A stretch of DNA of 64,000 bases, taken from positions 12,962,361 to 13,026,360 of the forward strand of contig NC_092353.1 of the NCBI RefSeq assembly GCF_963676685.1, in the 5' to 3' direction. Below the pieces are notes generated by a model. The model saw nothing but the letters and a program-made list of their open reading frames with translations. It made no database searches and was not told the DNA's origin. Source of the DNA: Mytilus edulis (taxonomy: Eukaryota; Mollusca; Bivalvia; Mytilida; Mytilidae). Shown here piece by piece: positions 1 through 12,743 of this stretch (within the stretch, counting starts at the first letter, position 1; each line of letters starts with the position of its first letter). A program made the translations under genes and the position numbers.

Positions 1-931
1 AATGTGTAAAAAAACTCTCATTTACTTAAGTAAATATTTGTTAATTAGATCATGTTTTGAGATCAATTTAAACAGTTAAAAAACAAAATCGTACGAATTT
101 AGATTTCGACTTGGTTTTTTGTTTGTTCAGGGATAAATAGTACGGTGTCAAGTAGGTTATATACATGTATATGTAAACAGAATAATAGAACGAACAGTCA
201 CCTATATTGTACATCACGAAAAACTTTAGTCTTGTTTTTAAGATAGATATCATGATATTCGATGAAAGCCTTGGATGAAGTGGTGTACATTAACATTGCC
301 AATTAAAATTATAGTTAAGATCAATAGGGGTTTTTAAAAATAACACTTATTAACATTGAGATGAGTAATGCATACAACATTTAATGGAATCAAGCTCCGG
401 AAATGTTGTTTAAATCTAGTGTGTTACGTTTTTTGTCTGATTACCAGAGCACGGTGACCTATACCCTTGCTTTACACACGTGAAAAATGACAAAATCTAC
501 AACAAATAGTTCCTGAATTTTATTCAATTTTAGATTGTGAAATGCAATAATATTTGACAACATGCATGTACATTTTAAAAAACTGTGATTAACATCAAAT
601 GAAAAAAATAAACAAGAAATGGGAACACTAATGATAAAAAACAATTTAAGTTTCATTGAAAAGATAACTATAGTTTGGAGGCGTAAAAGGCAACAGAATA
701 AGTATAACTCATTTAAAACAAGAACAATGTCCATTTAATACCTTTTTCAACGTCGACATCCATGGCCACGTTTAAATGCACATAACTTAGGATATATTTT
801 AACAATAGAAACACTTTTTAATAAATTTCAATGACATTGTCAAGTTAGTTGTTTTTTGTTTTTGTTCTAAAGTGTTACATACATTGTAAGCCAGCTTTTT
901 TAGCCAGCTTTAGCCTATCAGGAAATACAAA
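1..931. other. AT-rich sequence, no gene seen
   Basis: Short ORFs here have low-complexity, AT-driven translations and no recognisable motif. I see no splice-bounded exon. A 13-base match to the TIR of the transposons near 34 and 44 kb sits at 137 (TAGTACGGTGTCA). It has no matching partner or target duplication and is treated as chance. Confidence 0.5.
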
Positions 932-1213
932 AAAGAAGATTTGGAATGATTGCCAATGAGGCAACTGTCAACAAGAGACCAAAATGACACAGACATTAAC
1001 AACAATAGGTCACCGTACAACTGTTTCTACAGACTTATAATCTTTCAATGCTTTTAACTGTGGCACGAAAAAGTGTTTATAATATTTCACTTCCTTTGCT
1101 GGTACGTGTACCTTTTTTAACGACCTATAGTTCAACTTGTTAATGTCTGTGTCATTTTGGTCTTTTGTGGACAGTTGTCTCATTGGCAATCATACTATAT
1201 CTTCTTTTTTATA
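932..1213. repeat. Fold-back MITE of a common mussel family
   Basis: The left arm (about 932-1016) and the right arm (about 1130-1213) are near-complementary over roughly 80 bases. Both contain the core GATTGCCAATGAGGCAACT or its TGAGACAACT variant, and a shared 'accaaaatgacacagacatt' stretch. The spacer holds unrelated AT-rich sequence. I recognise this core as a very abundant Mytilus interspersed repeat. Further copies lie at 57040-57123 (decayed) and 59041-59240 (one arm). Confidence 0.75.
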
Positions 1214-1295
1214 CATACAAATTTCGATAACTTCTCTATTGTATCTTTTGCTGTTTTAGGGCATGAACGGCTAAATGTTTATCCTCTAAATTACA

Positions 1296-1670
1296 TTTGA
1301 AAATGCCTGTACCAAGTCAGGAATATGACAGTTCTTGTCCATTCGTTTTTGATGCGTTTTGTTATTTAATTTTGCCATGTGATTATGGACTTTCCGAATT
1401 GATTTTCCTCTGAGTTCAGTATTTTTGTGATTTTACTTTTTACAAGATTCGTTGTAAGCTCTAAGATGTATCCAAAAATGTAATTAATCTCTGTCATACA
1501 TAACAGATTGAAGTAACAGAAATAGTAAAATAACAAAAATACTGAACTCCGAAGAAAATTCAAAACGGAAAGTCCCTAATCAAATCGCAAATTCAAATGA
1601 TAAAACACATGAAACGAATGGACAGCAACTGTCCTATTCCTGACTTGGTACAGACATTCTCAAATGTAGA
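1296..1670. repeat. Second fold-back repeat family (CTGTACCAAGTCAGGAAT)
   Basis: Arms at about 1296-1437 and 1532-1670 are inverted copies. One reads CTGTACCAAGTCAGGAAT and the other carries its complement, and both also carry the 'gactttccg' and 'gttcagtatttttgt' blocks. Partial relatives occur at 9540-9560, 12320-12390 and 63765-63785. Sequence to about 1900 (CTCACTTGTATGACAGTCGC) probably belongs to the same interspersed unit. It matches my recollection of Mytilus repeats, but I could not align it to a consensus. Confidence 0.65.
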
Positions 1671-2510
1671 AATTGGTGAATTTAACCTGGTTTTATAGCG
1701 CTAAACCTCTCACTTGTATGACAGTCGCATCAAATTCCATTTTATTTATAACGATGCGTGAACAAAACAGACATAATAGGTTAAATTGTCAAAATAGGGA
1801 TACAGCCATCAATACCGTGTCACAATCTCCATCAGAACAAAACAAATATATAACAAAGAAGCACAAAAAGGACGATATAATGAATAAAGCGAAGAATTCG
1901 TGGGAGGTGTCATGAAACAGGGAACAAGGGAAGCGTAATTTCAATGTTTGTTTTCGATCGCCAGCTAAATTTTAGATTGGATGATTTATGTTTGATATTT
2001 CGCAGTCAAAACAATTTCGTTTGCATGAATGCGTATAATTTTAAAAAGAAACATTATATGTTTTCTTGATAACCTGATTTACATGTGCCCCGCATGAAAC
2101 TTACTGTTTTATTAAAAAAAGAAAAATCACCGTTTGAAATCTATTTACGAAATATTTTCTTCATGTCTTGATCTAAGCTCATTTTAGCATGGGTAGGCAT
2201 TGTATATGACTATAATTTACCAATGGCGTTAGCTTGTACACAAACTTTTATTTTAGCAACTAGAATATACATGTATTTATATATGTTATCAATATAAAAA
2301 TGAAAAAAAACAGGAATGTAAATAGTAAGTTTTTGCGCATGTGTCACATATATTTTGTGCTAATTAAAACACGGTTTTGTTTACAAAACGATATATGGAC
2401 GTCACATTGGATATTGGAATAGTACATGAGCAGTAACAACGATCCTTTAAGAAAAATAAATTTTACTATTGTATTAAGATGTAATTGAAATAAATGAATA
2501 TGTGAATACT
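1671..2510. other. Repeat flank, then intergenic; downstream of the KY-like gene
   Basis: About 1671-1900 continues the interspersed repeat described just upstream. The rest is AT-rich and holds no supported gene. It lies directly downstream of the minus-strand gene ending at 2511, so it should contain that gene's 3' UTR. A 'tttatt' (AATAAA on the minus strand) occurs at about 2456-2461, roughly 50 bases past the stop, and is a plausible polyadenylation signal. Confidence 0.4.
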
Positions 2511-5500
2511 TCAATCTATCACATATTGGTATATGTAGGAATAACTGTTTACGTTGTTGTCTGCTTTTGCGGATACAGTTACGACACCTGAGTCATTAGT
2601 CTTTAAAGTGATGTCCCATAATTGATCATTTTCTTTTTTATACACCTTGCCATCGATTAAGAGTTCTTGAATCACAGGAGAAGACATTACAAAACGAACA
2701 TTTGAATTGGACGGGATATTACGTGCAAGCGGCTCGATAAGATGGCAATTGTATTCAGCTGTAGTGGAGTATGTTTGAGGAAATGGAGTTGGAATTGTCG
2801 CTGCTTTTTTGTTCAGAACTAGAATATTCATTGCTTCACTATATGTGTCGCTGCCTTCTAACTCGCTAAAGAGTGTAATTTTGTAGTATCCCTTACTTAC
2901 AAAACGTGCTCTTACACAAACTGAATTATTCGATTGTTCAACCATGACAAAATCTGAGCTTCTGCTTCCGTCTGTTTCAAATATATCTGCGGAACACTTA
3001 AATGTCTTATTCGTCTTCATTGTTAATTCAAATTCGCCGTTTTGACATATTTGAAAAGCTGAAATCGACTCGGAATTTGCAAAACCTCGAAGTTTACAAT
3101 TATTTGACGGACCATAGAAACCACCATGTTCAGGATAAGGCATAAATTCGTTCTCTATAGACGTACATTCTATTGAATACTCTGTCAGATTAGGCATTAC
3201 ATGTTGTGATTCATCAACTGTACCAAATATCTGCAGCATATACTTTCCGGTTTTCCTTGGTGTGATGGTAATTGTGTAATTTGAATTATTGTTTTTAATT
3301 ATTACTACAGATTCGTTGCATAGTTCTCTGCTACTACCATAAAGATTCACACTGACATTTGTCAAAGAGATTTGTTTCGATTCCATTGATATTGAAGCCT
3401 TTCTGTCAACTTTGACAACCTCATTTGTATAAGATGGAAACATAACACCCCATTCTCTTGCAACATGTGTTGTTTTCAAAGTTTTTGAAAATTCTTCAAG
3501 AGATACCGGTTTTCTAAGAAGTTGCCACTCCTTGCTTCCCTCTACGTCATTATTGATGTAAGGAAAATGATCTTCTATGAAATGTTCCGGTTTTGTTAAA
3601 AAATAGAAATTTGAAAATTTCTTTACGAATGTTCTTTTGTTATCTATATGACCAGCTCCCCATGTCGTCTCTATAAATCTCCATTTTCCAGAAACGAATA
3701 CAATATTCCAAGCATGATCTGTTTTGTTTTGATGAGATAAGATAGTTCCAAGCTGATGACCATACCCTTTCGAGAATCCACTGATCTTTTGGCATTTTAT
3801 GTTCTTTGCCCTGAAACAAAATGCTATATATACTAATATGTTCATCGAAAACAGGAAATAGAACAAGATTGTGATAAATGTTTATTCCCCAAATTCAAAC
3901 ATTCATTTGATATTAAGGTAGGTCACTACACTACGATCATTAACCTTTATTGTTTTTGTTGTATACATTATGATGATCAGCATGATAAGAGATTGAGGCA
4001 AACATATAAAATTTACTGTGTGAACATAATCAAAGAACATTTATAAAATTAACACGATGTGATAAATTGTATACAATGACTTGATTAAATACTATGTGTT
4101 TAAAATCAGAAATTAACATTATTGAATTACAGCATTTTATGTGCATCGTGACTAATTTAGTATATTTACGCTGTACATACACACAAAGGGCTTGGAAGAG
4201 CCTGGCATATCCTTCACAAACACTGCTTTTTGATTTTAATACATCACTAGGTTCTGTGACTGCGGATGTCCCACTAAAGAAAGCTGTTGCATTGTAGCTA
4301 CAAGAACAGGTAAATGAAAATCTCAATATTTTAAAGACCTTCGTATGAATTATGAATAATCTTGATTTATTTGTACAAATAGAATATCATGCAATAATTT
4401 GTCTCTGTATAAATTATTTTCTCTGGCAATTTATAATCTAACCCTATCTAGACACATTGTTAAAAATAATTAACCAACGCGATGTCGTCTATTCCGATAT
4501 CTCTGTAGTTGTAGTTTAAAGTACGTCACATCCTTTAGCTCTCGGGATAAATAGAAATGTGCGTTAAAGGTGTTACAAAATTGGCATCCTTATATGTGTA
4601 GAAAAATGAGATGTTGAACGCACTCGAATGGAATACCAGTTATCAAAAATAAAAATTATATTGGTTAATCAATAGGCAAACAGGATGTATCATAGTTATT
4701 TATGGGTTATCGGAGTTTTTCCAATCTCAATAGCTAAATGATCGATTTATAAAGACCTGGACGAGGCTCGGTTCTCAAAAATTCGAGAATTTAACTATCT
4801 CTATCTAACATGTCTAATGCTGGAATTCTCCAAGAAATAATGTGCTACAATTTACTTTTACTTATTCAATTAATAACAAACATAAAATGTTAAGATGGAA
4901 ATTACTCCATTATATCCTCCCATGTAAACAATTATTACTACAATGGAACATACAAAATACAAGTATGTGTGACCTGTTTTACTTGACTGAGGTTTAGGGA
5001 ATTCTCGAATGTCAATTCTTTCAGGAATTTTGGAAGAAAATATATGTACTTGTAAGCAAAATCAAGATTGGGTCCAATATTTAATTTCAAAACTTTATTA
5101 CTGGCTATAAAATACATGATCCTGTGTATCACGATATAAACCTCTTCCTAACTATCTTAATATATTCAATTCATAAAAGTACTCCTATATCAAACTATAA
5201 ACAAAAAGGCAGAGAAACTTATGCAGTTTTCATAAATGACTTTTTAAACAAATACGAAATCAACAAATATATTAATGCTAAAACAGCAAATTTTTAAATT
5301 ATAAAAAAAGATACATATGATCACGAATGGCTAGATATAAAAAACTTTCATGTATAGAACATTTTAGCCAAAGTTGTTGATAATGCATCTGAACACGTGG
5401 CAATAAACCAAAACAGCATGCTTACTGAAAACGAATGTACAAATTTGTTGTCTCCAAACTCATGTATGCATAATTAATCAAATGAATGTTCAATGAGAAT

Positions 5501-7122
5501 GTCGAGACTTACCACATACAATTTTAAACTAAAGTTTAAGTTTTTCGTGAGAATCAACAAAACGCATAAATTGTTCAGGACAATTGATCAATCAGCTTTA
5601 ACGGTTTTCAACAAAAAGGTTAAGTTCAATTATCACAAAGTTTTAATCTTTAGGAACAGAACCGGACAAAACTGTACAATTTCCGTAATCATGGTACAAT
5701 ATATTTTGAAAAATGTATGTAATAACAATGATTTGTAAAACTAACAAACTATCCTTAAATATGAATTCACTGAATAAACTCCCTGGTTATCCAGTGACTT
5801 ATGCACAGGGATACTCGGCCAACTACTGTCAAAACAGCAAAGAAAAGTGCAATAAAGATATTATTTTGGGGGGAAAAAAGAAAAAAAAGGAATTCTCTCT
5901 CGCTTTTTTTTGTTGAACTAAACTATACCTACCGTTCATCTTTAACATAGTCAAGGATTACATATTATGCATACCTTATATTATTACAAATCCAAACATA
6001 AAAAGATCGAATGGTCTCTAGTTCACTTTTGGCAGGTTTTGCTAGGTAGTCAGCAAGTTCGTTGATGGAGTTTTCAGCAGACTTGGGGGTCTACAGATAT
6101 AATTTGTTCAATTAAACTAAATTAAAAATATGCATTTGTAGTAATCGATAATTTGTTTTCGTCTTAGACATAACTTAAATTGCAACCAACTAGTAATACT
6201 GTATGTAAAACATGTAATAAAATAAAAATTTGAAACTGGTACAATCTATACGTATTTCGGATCAGTGTGACCCTTGCTCCTATATGTTATTCGAAGATTC
6301 TCAAACACACACAAATCTACCATGTGTATAAAATTATGTCGTATTTGAAATGACAGTGTTTGGTAATGGTCTTTCTTATGTTGAATGTAATCAGCATTTA
6401 GCAATCTATGTTGACCAGACAGCGCCGTGCTATCCCGAGGAGACTGACACGTATTTTCCTGTACTCAAAGCAAGTGGAAATATATGATAATTACGTGTAT
6501 AGTAAACACAAATACTGATGTAGTTGTCGTTGATCTACTCAGATAGCTAAATGTAGACATGCTATGGATTGCGTTTGGCATAGGAAATGTCTTATCGGGC
6601 ATTCATTGGTTGTGATATTGTTTATGGTTTTGTTAATGAAGACACACGTCAGTGGAACACAAAATTAATGTGGCTTATGATCATATCAATAATTTAGACT
6701 ATAAGGGTGTTAGAGAAAAAAATTGGTATCATCCATGATGTGTAAACTTTCGTCGTCACTGATAGTGTTGCCTACACGCTTACGGATATCATTTCAATCA
6801 GATGAAATATTTTCGGTAGAGGGTAAACCCCACTTGCACAGGATTTACGACAGTCGGTTTTCCATCGACGGCTTAAATGATATGCATGCCACAACCAAAG
6901 AATATACTTGTTAAGTATTATTACAGTTTGACATGGTTTATATCAGAAAAGACAGACATGCACTCCATATTTAAATTGTTTTCCAGTTCTTGCTCTAAAT
7001 TCATTTTAAATAGCTTAAACGCATTTATAAATTCAGTATAGTTTAATACCTGCAAGGCATGATCGTCTATTGATTTCAAGTCATTATATGTGATTTTCAG
7101 ATCAGAGGACACATATTTAGAT
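2511..7122 (-). CDS. Kyphoscoliosis-peptidase-like (transglutaminase-like) protein, 4 exons, 5' incomplete
   Basis: Four minus-strand exons join in phase: 7050-7122, 5975-6090, 4181-4297 and 2511-3810. Together they give roughly 530 residues. Exon 2 has the pre-catalytic helix of the family (KSAENSINELADYLAKP, then YVWICNNI). Exon 3 carries the nucleophile in VCEGYARLFQALC. Exon 4 supplies the histidine (DHAWNIV) and the acidic residue within WRFIETTWGAG. The third triad position is normally Asp in this family and reads Glu here. After the core come about 300 residues of beta-rich sequence with several NxT/NxS sites, as in the immunoglobulin-like tandem domains of invertebrate KY-like proteins. 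KY family members are cytoskeleton-linked in vertebrates; the role in molluscs is unknown. The start codon and any upstream exon were not found. Homology is clear; catalytic activity is not established. Confidence 0.85.
4298..5974 (-). other. Intron of the KY-like gene
   Basis: AT-rich and bounded by the exon 2 donor and the exon 3 acceptor (TTCTTGTAG). Short ORFs inside it show no motif and I see no additional exon. The exon 1/2 intron (6091-7049) and exon 3/4 intron (3811-4180) are likewise unremarkable. Confidence 0.5.
5975..6090 (-). other. KY-like gene exon 2
   Basis: On the minus strand the acceptor is ATATCTGTAG before ACCCCC, and the donor is ATATAAG before GTATGC. The 116-bp exon reads TPKSAENSINELADYLAKP and then ETIRSFYVWICNNI. 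This is the helical segment that precedes the catalytic cysteine in KY/transglutaminase-like proteins. Its phase (0 in, 2 out) fits exons 1 and 3 exactly. Confidence 0.85.
7050..7122 (-). other. Probable KY-like gene exon 1 of those visible
   Basis: The minus-strand acceptor is TTTAGTTTCAG before ATCTAAA, and the donor is CTTGCAG before GTATTA. The exon ends in LKSIDDHALQ. KY-like proteins have a comparable 'IDxHAL' stretch just before the helical segment encoded by the next exon, and the phase fits. No start codon is present, so a further upstream exon is expected. Confidence 0.65.
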
Positions 7123-7739
7123 CTGAAACTAAAATGAAAGATTTGTTTATGGTTTTATAACAGTAATTGCTGTAGTATTATTCGATGATCTGTATTCTTC
7201 TCAATTTTATTTTTCTATATTCAATTAAATGTAAGTTTCATTTCTGCTAATTGCTTGAACTTTCTCTGAATTTTTGTTTTGGCTTCGTGGTACTTTCACT
7301 ACATGAATGATACAAAGTTTATATTGCTTGTTCCTATGGTATTGATTAGTACTTTACTTTTGCGCGTTTCCATACAGTTCTTACAACTAAATATGGGTTA
7401 TTAAAACCAACAGAAATTTTGAGTGACTACGTCACTTTCAAGAAATTTGTAATTGATGTCTCAGCATATTATGCTCGGATTAAACTGAGAGAACGATAAA
7501 CATTTGCAATAGAAAACTTGCTTTTTCTAACATTGTAGGATTTAGGCGTGTAACCTGTATACAACGTATGAGTCTCATAAAACCATTGTCTAGGCTATTG
7601 AAATGAACGGGGAAATATATCATGTAAAGGGATATGAATACATGTGTGTATGCATTGTAAATCGTTTTAAGTAATTGAATATACAAAATGTAGTTCATGT
7701 CATTACTTTTATTTTATGAATGCTTTCTAGCACCGCTCG
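7123..7739. other. No gene seen
   Basis: AT-rich sequence upstream of the first visible exon of the KY-like gene. The remaining 5' exon or promoter could lie here, but no ATG exon with a convincing donor was found. Confidence 0.35.
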
Positions 7740-7759
7740 ATTAATTGAATTATTTAATG

Positions 7760-8095
7760 CATTTACCATTGATTTATTGTTGTAGTGAACATAGCTTGAC
7801 CGTTTTGTATACCTTTACCTTTGAATATTGTTTTAGGGATCATAGCTTGATATACTTGTATACGTTTAGCTTTGGTGTATAGTTGTAGTGATCAAAACCT
7901 GAGCGTCTTGTATAGCTTTACTTTAAAATAAGTTTTTAAGTGGTCATAGCTTGACCGTCCTGTATACCTTTGCCATTGGTTATTGATGTAGTGAAGAAAG
8001 CTTGATCGTCTTGTATAGCTTTATTGTTGGTTTATTGTTATAAGTGATCATAGCTTGACCTTCTTGCATACCTCTACCTTTGGTTTATTGTTTTG
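7760..8095. repeat. Minisatellite, ~52-bp unit, about six degenerate copies
   Basis: The motif 'catagcttgaccgtcttg' followed by 'tatacctttacctttggt' and 'ttattgtt' recurs every 50-55 bases, starting near 7786, 7846, 7890, 7945, 7995 and 8048. Copies differ at about 10-25% of positions and in spacing, so the array is old. No coding frame is kept across the copies. Confidence 0.75.
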
Positions 8096-8394
8096 GAACT
8101 GTATACGTTATTCTTATACGACGACCTTTTATCGCCAGCCAGTATAATCGCAGTAAATCTACTTTCAGTGCAAGCGTATAAAACCACAAAACTGGCTGTT
8201 TCATCTTACGCCAAATTGAAGTATACTACAAGGTATTCAATAAAGGAAAATTCTGCGAAATTTTATCGGCATGGCAACGAAACAAAGTGACGTCATATGT
8301 ATATTTCTCCGTTAGAGATGGTATAAAGGGGGCAGCACAGCTATATATGTCAAGTATACATCCCATACACTAAGAAAGAAACAACCTCAAAATT

Positions 8395-9145
8395 TAAAAC
8401 TTCTATTGCTCAAATAATAATAAACAGTGACATGGTCAACATTATAAGCCTATATGATGCATCAACAGACACAAAAGAAGATGATTATATAAATCCCTTG
8501 AATCAAATTGAAGGTACATTTATTATCTGTGGTGACTATAATGCTCATCATTATATCTATGAGGAAGTAATATAACTGACACTATAGGTAACTCATTGCA
8601 CAATGCTATTAGAAACAATAATATTATAGTTTTAAATGATGGATCAGGTATTAGACAAAACCCCTCTGATCTACAATTGTCATGTATTGATATATCAATG
8701 TATAGTGTGCAGCTAGCACGGAAATTAACGTGGACAGTAGATAATGAATCCTGATATGGTAATGACCATTTTGTAATTCAATTAACATTGAATCAAACCT
8801 CATCATAGCGAACAAGGGTTGATTTGGAACTATAAAAAGCTGATCGGGATGCGTTCGCCAGCTCATTTCATTAACAAGAAAGTGAGAGCATGGTTACCGA
8901 CAATATTAATGAATTATGTACTCATCTCTCTAACACTATCATTAAAATTGCTGATGAGCACACCCATTCTAAGAAAAGGAGGAAAAATAATAAACCAGAG
9001 GTACCCTGATGGAATGAAAACTGTAAAAAGGGTTGAAAAAGAACGCAATAAAGCTCGTAACAAAGTCAGACATACAGGGGTGGACATGATTATTTATCAT
9101 ACAAAGAAAAAGAAAATGATTGTAACGAACAACTAACGCTCAGGG
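8395..9145 (+). pseudogene. Truncated non-LTR (LINE) retrotransposon, endonuclease-domain fragment
   Basis: Several plus-strand frames, joined by frameshifts, give apurinic-type endonuclease/exonuclease/phosphatase motifs in the expected order. FIICGDYNAHH lies near 8520. A degraded 'LSCIDxxxCS' block lies near 8680 and a 'GNDHFVIQL' block near 8760. The linker that leads to reverse transcriptase follows: WNYKK near 8825 and a Lys/Arg-rich NKARNKVRHTG near 9050. No reverse transcriptase follows, so the copy lacks its catalytic 3' half. Multiple stops and shifts make it non-functional. The exact clade (jockey- or RTE-like) cannot be fixed from this piece. Confidence 0.7.
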
Positions 9146-9534
9146 TTAAATAATCGAATATAAATGCCAAAACCATGGTTAAATGAAAACACATTTACGG
9201 CTGCCATGAAATAATTCTTAAATAACTTACTTTTGACTTTGATCTACAGTAACTGGTTGTATCGTTGATTTTGAGAAACAGCATCCCATTTTTACGATTG
9301 CATTTAAATGGAGCTATACTCAATCAGCACTTCATTCAATGCACCGATCTGCCGTATCTGATTCACTGTGTAAGATATACAATTAAGCGGTAAAGTTAAT
9401 TGAAATAACGATTATCAATTGTATTTAAATATGTCTTATTTATACTGACAAACGCAAAAACTTAAGGCCTAATTTATGTACAAAATATTGATCATAAAAC
9501 AAATTTATAATACAGCAATAAACGACAACCACAG

Positions 9535-9800
9535 AGTTACAGGGTCCTGACTTGGTACAGGCAAATAAAAAATGTGGCGGGGTTAAACTAGTTTGAAGGC
9601 GCTAATCCTCCCCATTACCTGAGTGTTACAGTACAACAAAACAACAAACTATAAAATCAGTTGAAAAAGGCTTTACTCATCAGATGGATAAAAATAAATT
9701 TAACAAAAACACAAGTAGACGTGGACGGGTACATGTTCATCCGAACAACAAAAAGACACCAAGAACAGATCTAAGAGTACTAGCAGTTATTGAAAGCTAG
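9535..9800. repeat. Mussel-type interspersed repeat copy
   Basis: It begins with 'gggtcctgacttggtacagg', then 'gtggcggggttaaact', 'ctccccattacctg' and 'gttgaaaaaggctttactca'. I recognise this combination as a highly repeated Mytilus sequence. A shorter relative is at 60440-60545 ('attcctggcttgg', 'ggcgggtttaaacatg'). No coding capacity is visible. Confidence 0.55.
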
Positions 9801-10029
9801 TTCAAAGTGAATAACAACTAATACAAATAATCATGCATCTAAGACAAAATAATCAATCAGCCACATCCAACATCCAATAGATTTAAGCAAAGACGTCATA
9901 AACAGTCAGAGAAAAACATGACCTTATGCAATGCCAAGATATAGGTATTGATATATTGTAGAGCCATGAATGTGTATATGTATATAACAATAACATTGTA
10001 ACTGAGTTAACGTTTTCACCGGTTTTGTA

Positions 10030-10240
10030 CTTGAATAAGCAACACGACAGGTGTCACATGTGGAGCAGAATCTGTGAGCACCGGGGATTACTCTTAGTTT
10101 TTGACGGAGTTTTTGTTTCTCAGTCTTTAGTTTTCTAGTGTTGTGTTTGTGTATTGTAGTTTGTATGTTCGTCTATTCGTCTGTTAGTCTCTTTCTTTGT
10201 TAGATATGGCGTTGTCAGATTATTTTCGATTTGTAAATAT
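10030..10240 (+). repeat. Remnant of a Penelope-like element 3' end
   Basis: The blocks 'aagcaacacgacaggtg', 'tttagttttct' and 'atggcgttgtcagattatttt' match, in order and spacing, the 3' untranslated end of the Naiad-type element at 38033-41085 and the fragment at 55330-55809. No coding part is left. Confidence 0.6.
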
Positions 10241-12319
10241 CTCTAAGACATCTTGTACCTCTCTTTTTAAAGATTATAAGTGGTACTTTTATAGGTCCAA
10301 AACACAAACTTGCAAACAAAAGCTCTTTTTGTTGTATACACAAAAATTAGGAATTTACATTTTCCTGGAAATTTAAAGTTTTAACTATTTGAATATCTTT
10401 TGTACGGATAAAACATATATGATTTTGAAATAAGTTCATTTACAATCCAAAACAAGAATTTGAAATCTGAGATGGAACTCCCAAAACGTTATGATGAATG
10501 AAGAATTAGGAAGGTAGTATAAGTAACACTCATGTCTGATAAATTATGATATCGTTTAGTATTTGAAAGCTAGAAATTAAAAACAAAGATATTAGTTGAA
10601 TATTCAAATTTATTTTTAAACAACATTCTTTAGTCGTTATAATTTTCACCACGAGACTAGTTAAAACATTATTTAACGACTTTCCAAATTGATTATAAAT
10701 TATCTATTCGTTTGATGTGTTTTGAGCTTTTTAATTCGTTATTGATTATTGATTTTTCGTTTTGAATTTTCATCAGATATAATCAATGTATTAGTTTTAA
10801 AAGTAAAGTCTAGTCGGAGTTGTAAAATATAGATTTTATCGTTTGACAATATATGTAAGTGCACAAATATGAGTTGTTTTAAGCTCAATGATGACTTTGA
10901 ATCTTGATTTCAAAGAAAACTTGCAATCTAAAAATTCTATATAAACTTGTCGATGGTACAACAGCCATTTTGTTTTTGTTTTTATGAATCTGGTGGTGAC
11001 GAATATCATCATTTAATATGTAGATGTATTAAGAGTGTTTTTGCTGTATTGAGAAAGAAATACATTTCTATATGTTTTATCGCAGCTCATTTGTACTGAA
11101 AAAGGACGTTATCATTTAATTTGTATAACTGTTAGTTTTATTTAGCATATTATCCTGATTGAGCACGAAACTGTCTTCACTCATGTAAATGAGTACATAC
11201 ACAGTTTTGTAATCTATAGAATGAACATTTTTGTTTTTAGTTTACTAATTATTTGTCATTTATTATGTTCGATTTGTAATTTGTCTTTATGTTATACATA
11301 GTTTGAGTCTGAATGTAAATACAAAATTCATTTTTACAGATCAACTTTTTGTAGTTACTACAATCCCGAATTTCTACTTATTATGCACTTTGTGTTCAAT
11401 TGTTTTCCTTGTCCAATCCAGTATTTGTTTGAATTCTTGTTGGATCGGTAATGCGTTTTTGTGCAATCTTTTGTTAAATAATGTGCGTTGTTTCGAATTC
11501 TTGATCATAGTATTGTCCAACTTTCTTCGACTGATTGTATTTGATTTTCCCCTTAGTAACAATTTTGTACTTTTGGTGCATTTATTCTTTCTTCATTTTC
11601 TTTAGCATGTTTAAAAAGTGAGCGAATCTTGCTTACATTATTATTACGATCGTTGTCTACTTAAGTTAACGTTAACATAATGTACAACATTCAACTATAA
11701 AAATAAAAATTATTAAATTAAAAGTGATTTTTTTTTGGATAATAAACTTCTCACCGGTTCATTTCTAGTAGATTTAACATTTGTTTTTATTGTATTGCCT
11801 TGTTGTGTACATATACATCCTTTTTTAACTGTTATATGTGTCATAGTTTATCTAAAATGCCTGTTATACGACGGACATAAAATTATATTTCAAATTCAAG
11901 TTGAACCATTCAAACCAAATAATCATTATTTAGAAGAAAAATATATTTAAAATTACTCCATTTCACAGTTCATGTTATTTTTAGGACATGGATTGTCTAA
12001 TAGATTCGCCTCAGTTGTCTCTTGTCGGTATAGTTCAAAGAATAGTATATGTATAACATATCACATAATCATGTGTTTGTCCGGAATAGCATTTAATTCG
12101 CTACTGTACATTAAACCGCCATCCATCCGCCCATTGATTGTCTTATAAATAATTGTATTATTTAAGGAAGTTTGTCTTCTTATAATTAAGATAGTTTGAA
12201 TCATATGTGGGTATTAATGTTGAAATGAAAGATATGAGACCAACTTCCCCAAGGAAATTACCTTCACATTAGGCCAATTTTTATTCAAAATCCTTTCAAT
12301 TTTATCAAAACGTACAATA
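10241..12319. other. AT-rich, no gene seen
   Basis: ORFs up to 100 codons (for example near 11303-11605) are hydrophobic, low-complexity and overlap open frames on the other strand. I see no motif, splice-bounded exon or clear repeat. Confidence 0.45.
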
Positions 12320-12390
12320 ACAAAAATACTATACTCTGAGGAAAATTCAAACTGAAAGTCCCTAATCAAATTACAAAATCAAATGATAAG

Positions 12391-12625
12391 TACGGATATA
12401 TACTACACAATAATTTATTTACCTTTATAAAGATTGGAAACACCACTATATGTCAGATAAATAAGTACTAATATTTTAAGTAAAATATATACCGTTATAG
12501 CTAAATGCATTTGCATATTTTACTTTGTAATTATAAGATACGGATATACTACCAAAAAATTTATTTACCTTTATAAAGATTGGAAGCACCACTCCATTTA
12601 ACACAAATAAGTACTAATATAAGTA
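12391..12625. repeat. Duplicated ~90-bp segment
   Basis: The block 'acggatatatactac...ttatttacctttataaagattgg...aagtactaat' occurs at about 12391-12475 and again at 12540-12620, with roughly 85% identity. It directly follows a partial copy of the CTGTACCAAGTC-family arm (12320-12390). The pair may be the internal repeats of one decayed element. Confidence 0.55.
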
Positions 12626-12743
12626 CATGTTTTTAAATGACAACGCTTGGCATTTAAATTTATTTTGTTACAAATATACAGTCACATGAAATAAGTTACA
12701 TAAAACAAATGAAAAATAAAATATTTATTGGTTGTAATCATAC

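Noticed and set aside
137-149. TAGTACGGTGTCA resembling the TIR of the 34-kb and 44-kb transposons, which would imply a 44.6-kb element
   Set aside because: The flanking trinucleotide (AAA) does not match TAT at 44794, and subterminal sequence does not follow the family.
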